Shown in pieces: positions 6,508 through 8,031 of a DNA stretch of 8,031 nucleotides. The notes beneath the pieces were generated by a model. The model saw only the letters and a program-made list of their open reading frames with translations, made no database searches and was not told where the DNA came from. Source of the stretch: CAZBQG01 sp964493945 (GTDB lineage: Bacteria > Pseudomonadota > Alphaproteobacteria > Rhodospirillales > UBA2165); NCBI GenBank assembly GCA_964493945.1, contig CAZBQG010000211.1, positions 1 to 8,031 on the forward strand, in the 5' to 3' direction. Every line of letters starts with the position of its first letter. Position 1 is the stretch's first letter. A program made the position numbers and the translations under genes.

Positions 6508-6667
6508 CCGTAATCTGCTATTTCCTGGCCTTTGGACCCCCGCGCTCTATAATTCCCTTTCTTGCTGCTCGCTCCGCCGGACCGTCCACGGAAAGCGCCG
6601 GCCCGGCCCGGCCTGTTGCATGAAAGACACATTTAGGGATTTTTGCAACAAAACGGACTTTAATTTC

Positions 6668-6711
6668 TTGACGATACCGAAGCTGTGTGGCTCTATAGGG
6701 CCGGTTATAAC
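6668..6711 (+). promoter_or_regulatory. Candidate porin promoter region
   Basis: A TTGACG at 6668-6673 (5 of 6 to the -35 consensus) is followed by TATAGG at 6694-6699 with a 20-base gap, longer than the optimum, and then by TATAAC at 6706-6711 (5 of 6 to the -10 consensus), which lacks a good -35 at 17 bases. Either could be the start region; the sequence alone does not decide. The resulting leader would be roughly 75-90 bases. Confidence 0.35.
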
Positions 6712-6776
6712 ATTTTTCGACCTTTTCGGTGCAAGGCAATCTTAAATATGCGGACCGTTGAGTGAGGGAAAGTATT

Positions 6777-6783
6777 GGAGGAG
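6777..6783 (+). promoter_or_regulatory. Strong ribosome-binding site that fixes the porin start
   Basis: GGAGGAG lies 9 bases before the ATG at 6793. An in-frame TTG at 6775 overlaps this site and therefore cannot be the real start; using it would also put extra acidic residues before the signal peptide. Confidence 0.85.
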
Positions 6784-6792
6784 AATACCAAG

Positions 6793-7926
6793 ATGAAGAA
6801 ATTCCTATATACAACGACGGCATTGGCCGCCGTAGGCATGCTGACCCTTGCTCCGTCGAATGCCTTGGCGGCGAAGAAGAAAGTCGTGAAGCCGAAATTG
6901 TCGGTTAGCGGCTATATGAAACATGCCTTTGGCTGGTCGAGCCAGGCGGGATCATATGAGGATGCCAACAGCATCGGCTATCCTTCCTTTAACAATGTGA
7001 ATGATTCGGAAATTTACTTTAAAAGTAAAACCAAGCTGGACAACGGCATCACCGTCAGCACCACCGTCGAGATTGAAACAGACTTAAGCAATGCCGCCGG
7101 CGGCAACAGAGACAACAGCTGGATCCAGTTAGATGGCGCTTTTGGTACGATTCGCGCGGGCAACACCGCCGCTGCTTCATTTTTCCAATCCAACACGGCA
7201 CCCAGCTCGGGTAACCTGAAGAACAACCACCCCGACATGTATGATTTCATCCTCCGACCGAATGGGTTAAGCACCAGTACGCGGGTGACCGGGTCGGCGG
7301 TGGCCAGTGGCTTGCGTTACAACTACTTCACACCGCGGGTCGCGGGCTTCAGGGCTTCTGTTGGGTGGTTGCCCACATCCGGCAACGTTGATCCCGTCCC
7401 TGGCACCGGCAAATCGGGCGGTACTGCCGAAAGCCAGTTGGACTACCATATCAACTATAATGACAAGGTCGGCGATGTCAGCCTCAAGGCCGACCTTGGT
7501 GGTTACAACCGTATTGGTTCCAACGGCATTCCCGATGAAAACCAGTGGCGTACCGGCTTCGGAATAGGATTTGGTGCCATCACAATTGGCGGCGCCTATC
7601 AGGATATCAGTATAAAAGAACCTGCCAACGCAACCACGGTTAACCTTGCTTCACCAGCAGTAAGGTCTTGGTCAATCGGTGCAAGCTACAAGACCGGCCC
7701 ATTGACCGTGGCGGCCAACTACTATAATGCCGAAGGAGATGGCAGTACCACTGATCTTGATGAGGACGAAACCACTCAATATGGTGTGCAAGCTAAGTAC
7801 AACATTTCTAAAGGCGTCGACATTGGTGTTCATCTAAATAAGTTCGATTTTGATAATGAAACCAAGGCAGATGCTGGTGAGAATGACGGTTGGGCTTTGA
7901 TCACAGGTATCAACGTGTCTTTCTAA
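6793..7926 (+). CDS. Outer-membrane porin (Gram-negative porin family)
   Basis: This 377-residue protein is a predicted general porin forming a beta-barrel channel in the outer membrane. The N-terminus has a clear Sec signal peptide: KK at 2-3, a hydrophobic core at about 8-20 and a cleavage site after A24-L25-A26. The mature protein starts with a Lys-rich segment (AAKKKVVKPKL), then SVSGYMKHAFGW, a typical first strand. Alternating hydrophobic and polar segments, many Gly, Asn and Asp residues, few Cys, and repeated patterns such as GLRYNYFTPR and WSIGASYKTGPLTVAANYY fit a porin of alphaproteobacterial type. It ends in GINVSF, with the C-terminal Phe needed by the BAM assembly machinery. Full length is normal. 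It has a strong ribosome-binding site, its own candidate promoter and a terminator, so it is likely a single-gene unit with high expression. Substrate preference cannot be read from the sequence. Confidence 0.92.
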   Translation: MKKFLYTTTALAAVGMLTLAPSNALAAKKKVVKPKLSVSGYMKHAFGWSSQAGSYEDANSIGYPSFNNVNDSEIYFKSKTKLDNGITVSTTVEIETDLSNAAGGNRDNSWIQLDGAFGTIRAGNTAAASFFQSNTAPSSGNLKNNHPDMYDFILRPNGLSTSTRVTGSAVASGLRYNYFTPRVAGFRASVGWLPTSGNVDPVPGTGKSGGTAESQLDYHINYNDKVGDVSLKADLGGYNRIGSNGIPDENQWRTGFGIGFGAITIGGAYQDISIKEPANATTVNLASPAVRSWSIGASYKTGPLTVAANYYNAEGDGSTTDLDEDETTQYGVQAKYNISKGVDIGVHLNKFDFDNETKADAGENDGWALITGINVSF

Positions 7927-7945
7927 AAGCTTTCCAAAAGCTTTT
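7925..7945 (+). repeat. AT-rich inverted repeat overlapping the porin stop codon
   Basis: Arms AAAAGCTTT (7925-7933) and AAAGCTTTT (7937-7945) are perfectly complementary over 9 bp with a 3-base loop. The left arm begins inside the TAA stop. It lies 4 bases before the main terminator stem. Most pairs are A-U, so it is weaker than the following hairpin; it may protect the message end or simply reflect a duplicated AAAAGCTTT. Confidence 0.65.
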
Positions 7946-7949
7946 GATT

Positions 7950-7980
7950 AAGGGGAGCAGTTTTCACTGCTCCCCTTTTT
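7950..7980 (+). terminator. Rho-independent terminator of the porin gene
   Basis: A perfect 12-bp stem (AAGGGGAGCAGT at 7950-7961 with ACTGCTCCCCTT at 7966-7977) closes a TTTC loop and runs straight into a T tract (five T at 7976-7980, then C and two more T). It begins 23 bases after the porin stop. Stem strength and the T run make this a convincing intrinsic terminator. Confidence 0.93.
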
Positions 7981-8031
7981 CTTGGCAATTTTTGAATTTT
8001 TTCAAAACCCAAAGCCTGGATACCAGGACCA
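7981..8031. other. Downstream non-coding end of window with two small inverted repeats
   Basis: After the terminator the sequence is A/T-rich. It has a 7-bp inverted repeat TTTTGAA / TTCAAAA (7990-7996 and 8001-8007) and a 5-bp one CCTGG-ATA-CCAGG (8015-8027). No gene start is visible before the window ends, and what follows is unknown. Confidence 0.4.

Larger units (their letters stand above)
6431..6792. other. Divergent intergenic region between the DUF3576 and porin genes
   Basis: These 362 bases separate two genes that point away from each other, so promoters for both are expected here. The left part holds a minus-strand promoter candidate (6479-6507). A perfect TATAAT occurs on the plus strand at 6548-6553 but has no convincing -35 partner. 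A CCCGG-repeat tract lies at about 6597-6613. An inverted repeat TGTTGCA / TGCAACA (6614-6620 and 6644-6650) surrounds an A/T-richer segment. The right part has the TTGACG and TATAAC elements and the porin ribosome-binding site. Short open frames on both strands show no family features and are not called as genes. Confidence 0.6.

Noticed and set aside
6548..6553. Perfect TATAAT on the plus strand as the porin -10 element
   Set aside because: No -35 element lies at 16-18 bases, and it would give a leader of over 230 bases; closer candidates exist.
6423..6632. Minus-strand 69-codon frame upstream of the DUF3576 gene
   Set aside because: It overlaps the promoter candidate and ribosome-binding site of the DUF3576 gene and has a basic, Gly/Arg-rich composition typical of translated non-coding GC-rich DNA.
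6452..6745. Plus-strand 97-codon frame in the divergent gap
   Set aside because: No ribosome-binding site or family pattern is visible, and it runs through the porin promoter candidates.

Overview
The window looks like ordinary chromosomal DNA from an alphaproteobacterium, probably of the Rhodospirillales type. It is moderately GC-rich. The gene order parA-parB, then the opposing run holA / lptE / leuS / DUF3576 lipoprotein, is a known alphaproteobacterial neighbourhood usually found near the replication origin. The order assignment rests on family knowledge and overall character of the proteins, not on a database search.

Layout. Positions 3-140 hold the last 45 codons of parA (plus strand). 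The parB gene follows at 143-1558; it carries a standard ParB body and then an unusual acidic tail of about 170 residues. Facing it, and separated by only 11 bases, a minus-strand gene run ends. In transcription order (right to left) this run is a DUF3576 lipoprotein (6430-5885), a 173-base spacer with a 26-bp tandem repeat, leuS (5711-3129), lptE (3142-2630, overlapping the end of leuS by 14 bases) and holA (2601-1570). A divergent gap of 362 bases (6431-6792) holds promoter candidates for both directions. A plus-strand porin gene (6793-7926) closes the window, followed by two consecutive hairpins, the second being a convincing rho-independent terminator.

How the genes relate. ParA and ParB segregate the newly replicated origin. 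HolA (DNA polymerase III delta) loads the sliding clamp, LeuS charges tRNA-Leu, and LptE is the outer-membrane lipoprotein partner of LptD in LPS export. The DUF3576 lipoprotein has no established role. The porin belongs to a separate transcription unit and lets small solutes through the outer membrane.

No mobile element, CRISPR array, RNA gene or new multi-gene system was seen. The most unusual element is the ParB tail, in which a short motif around F-x-L-S-D-D-D/E-L occurs three times, with a fourth weaker copy at the C-terminus, in low-complexity, internally repeated sequence. The 26-bp repeat between the DUF3576 gene and leuS is the second point of interest.
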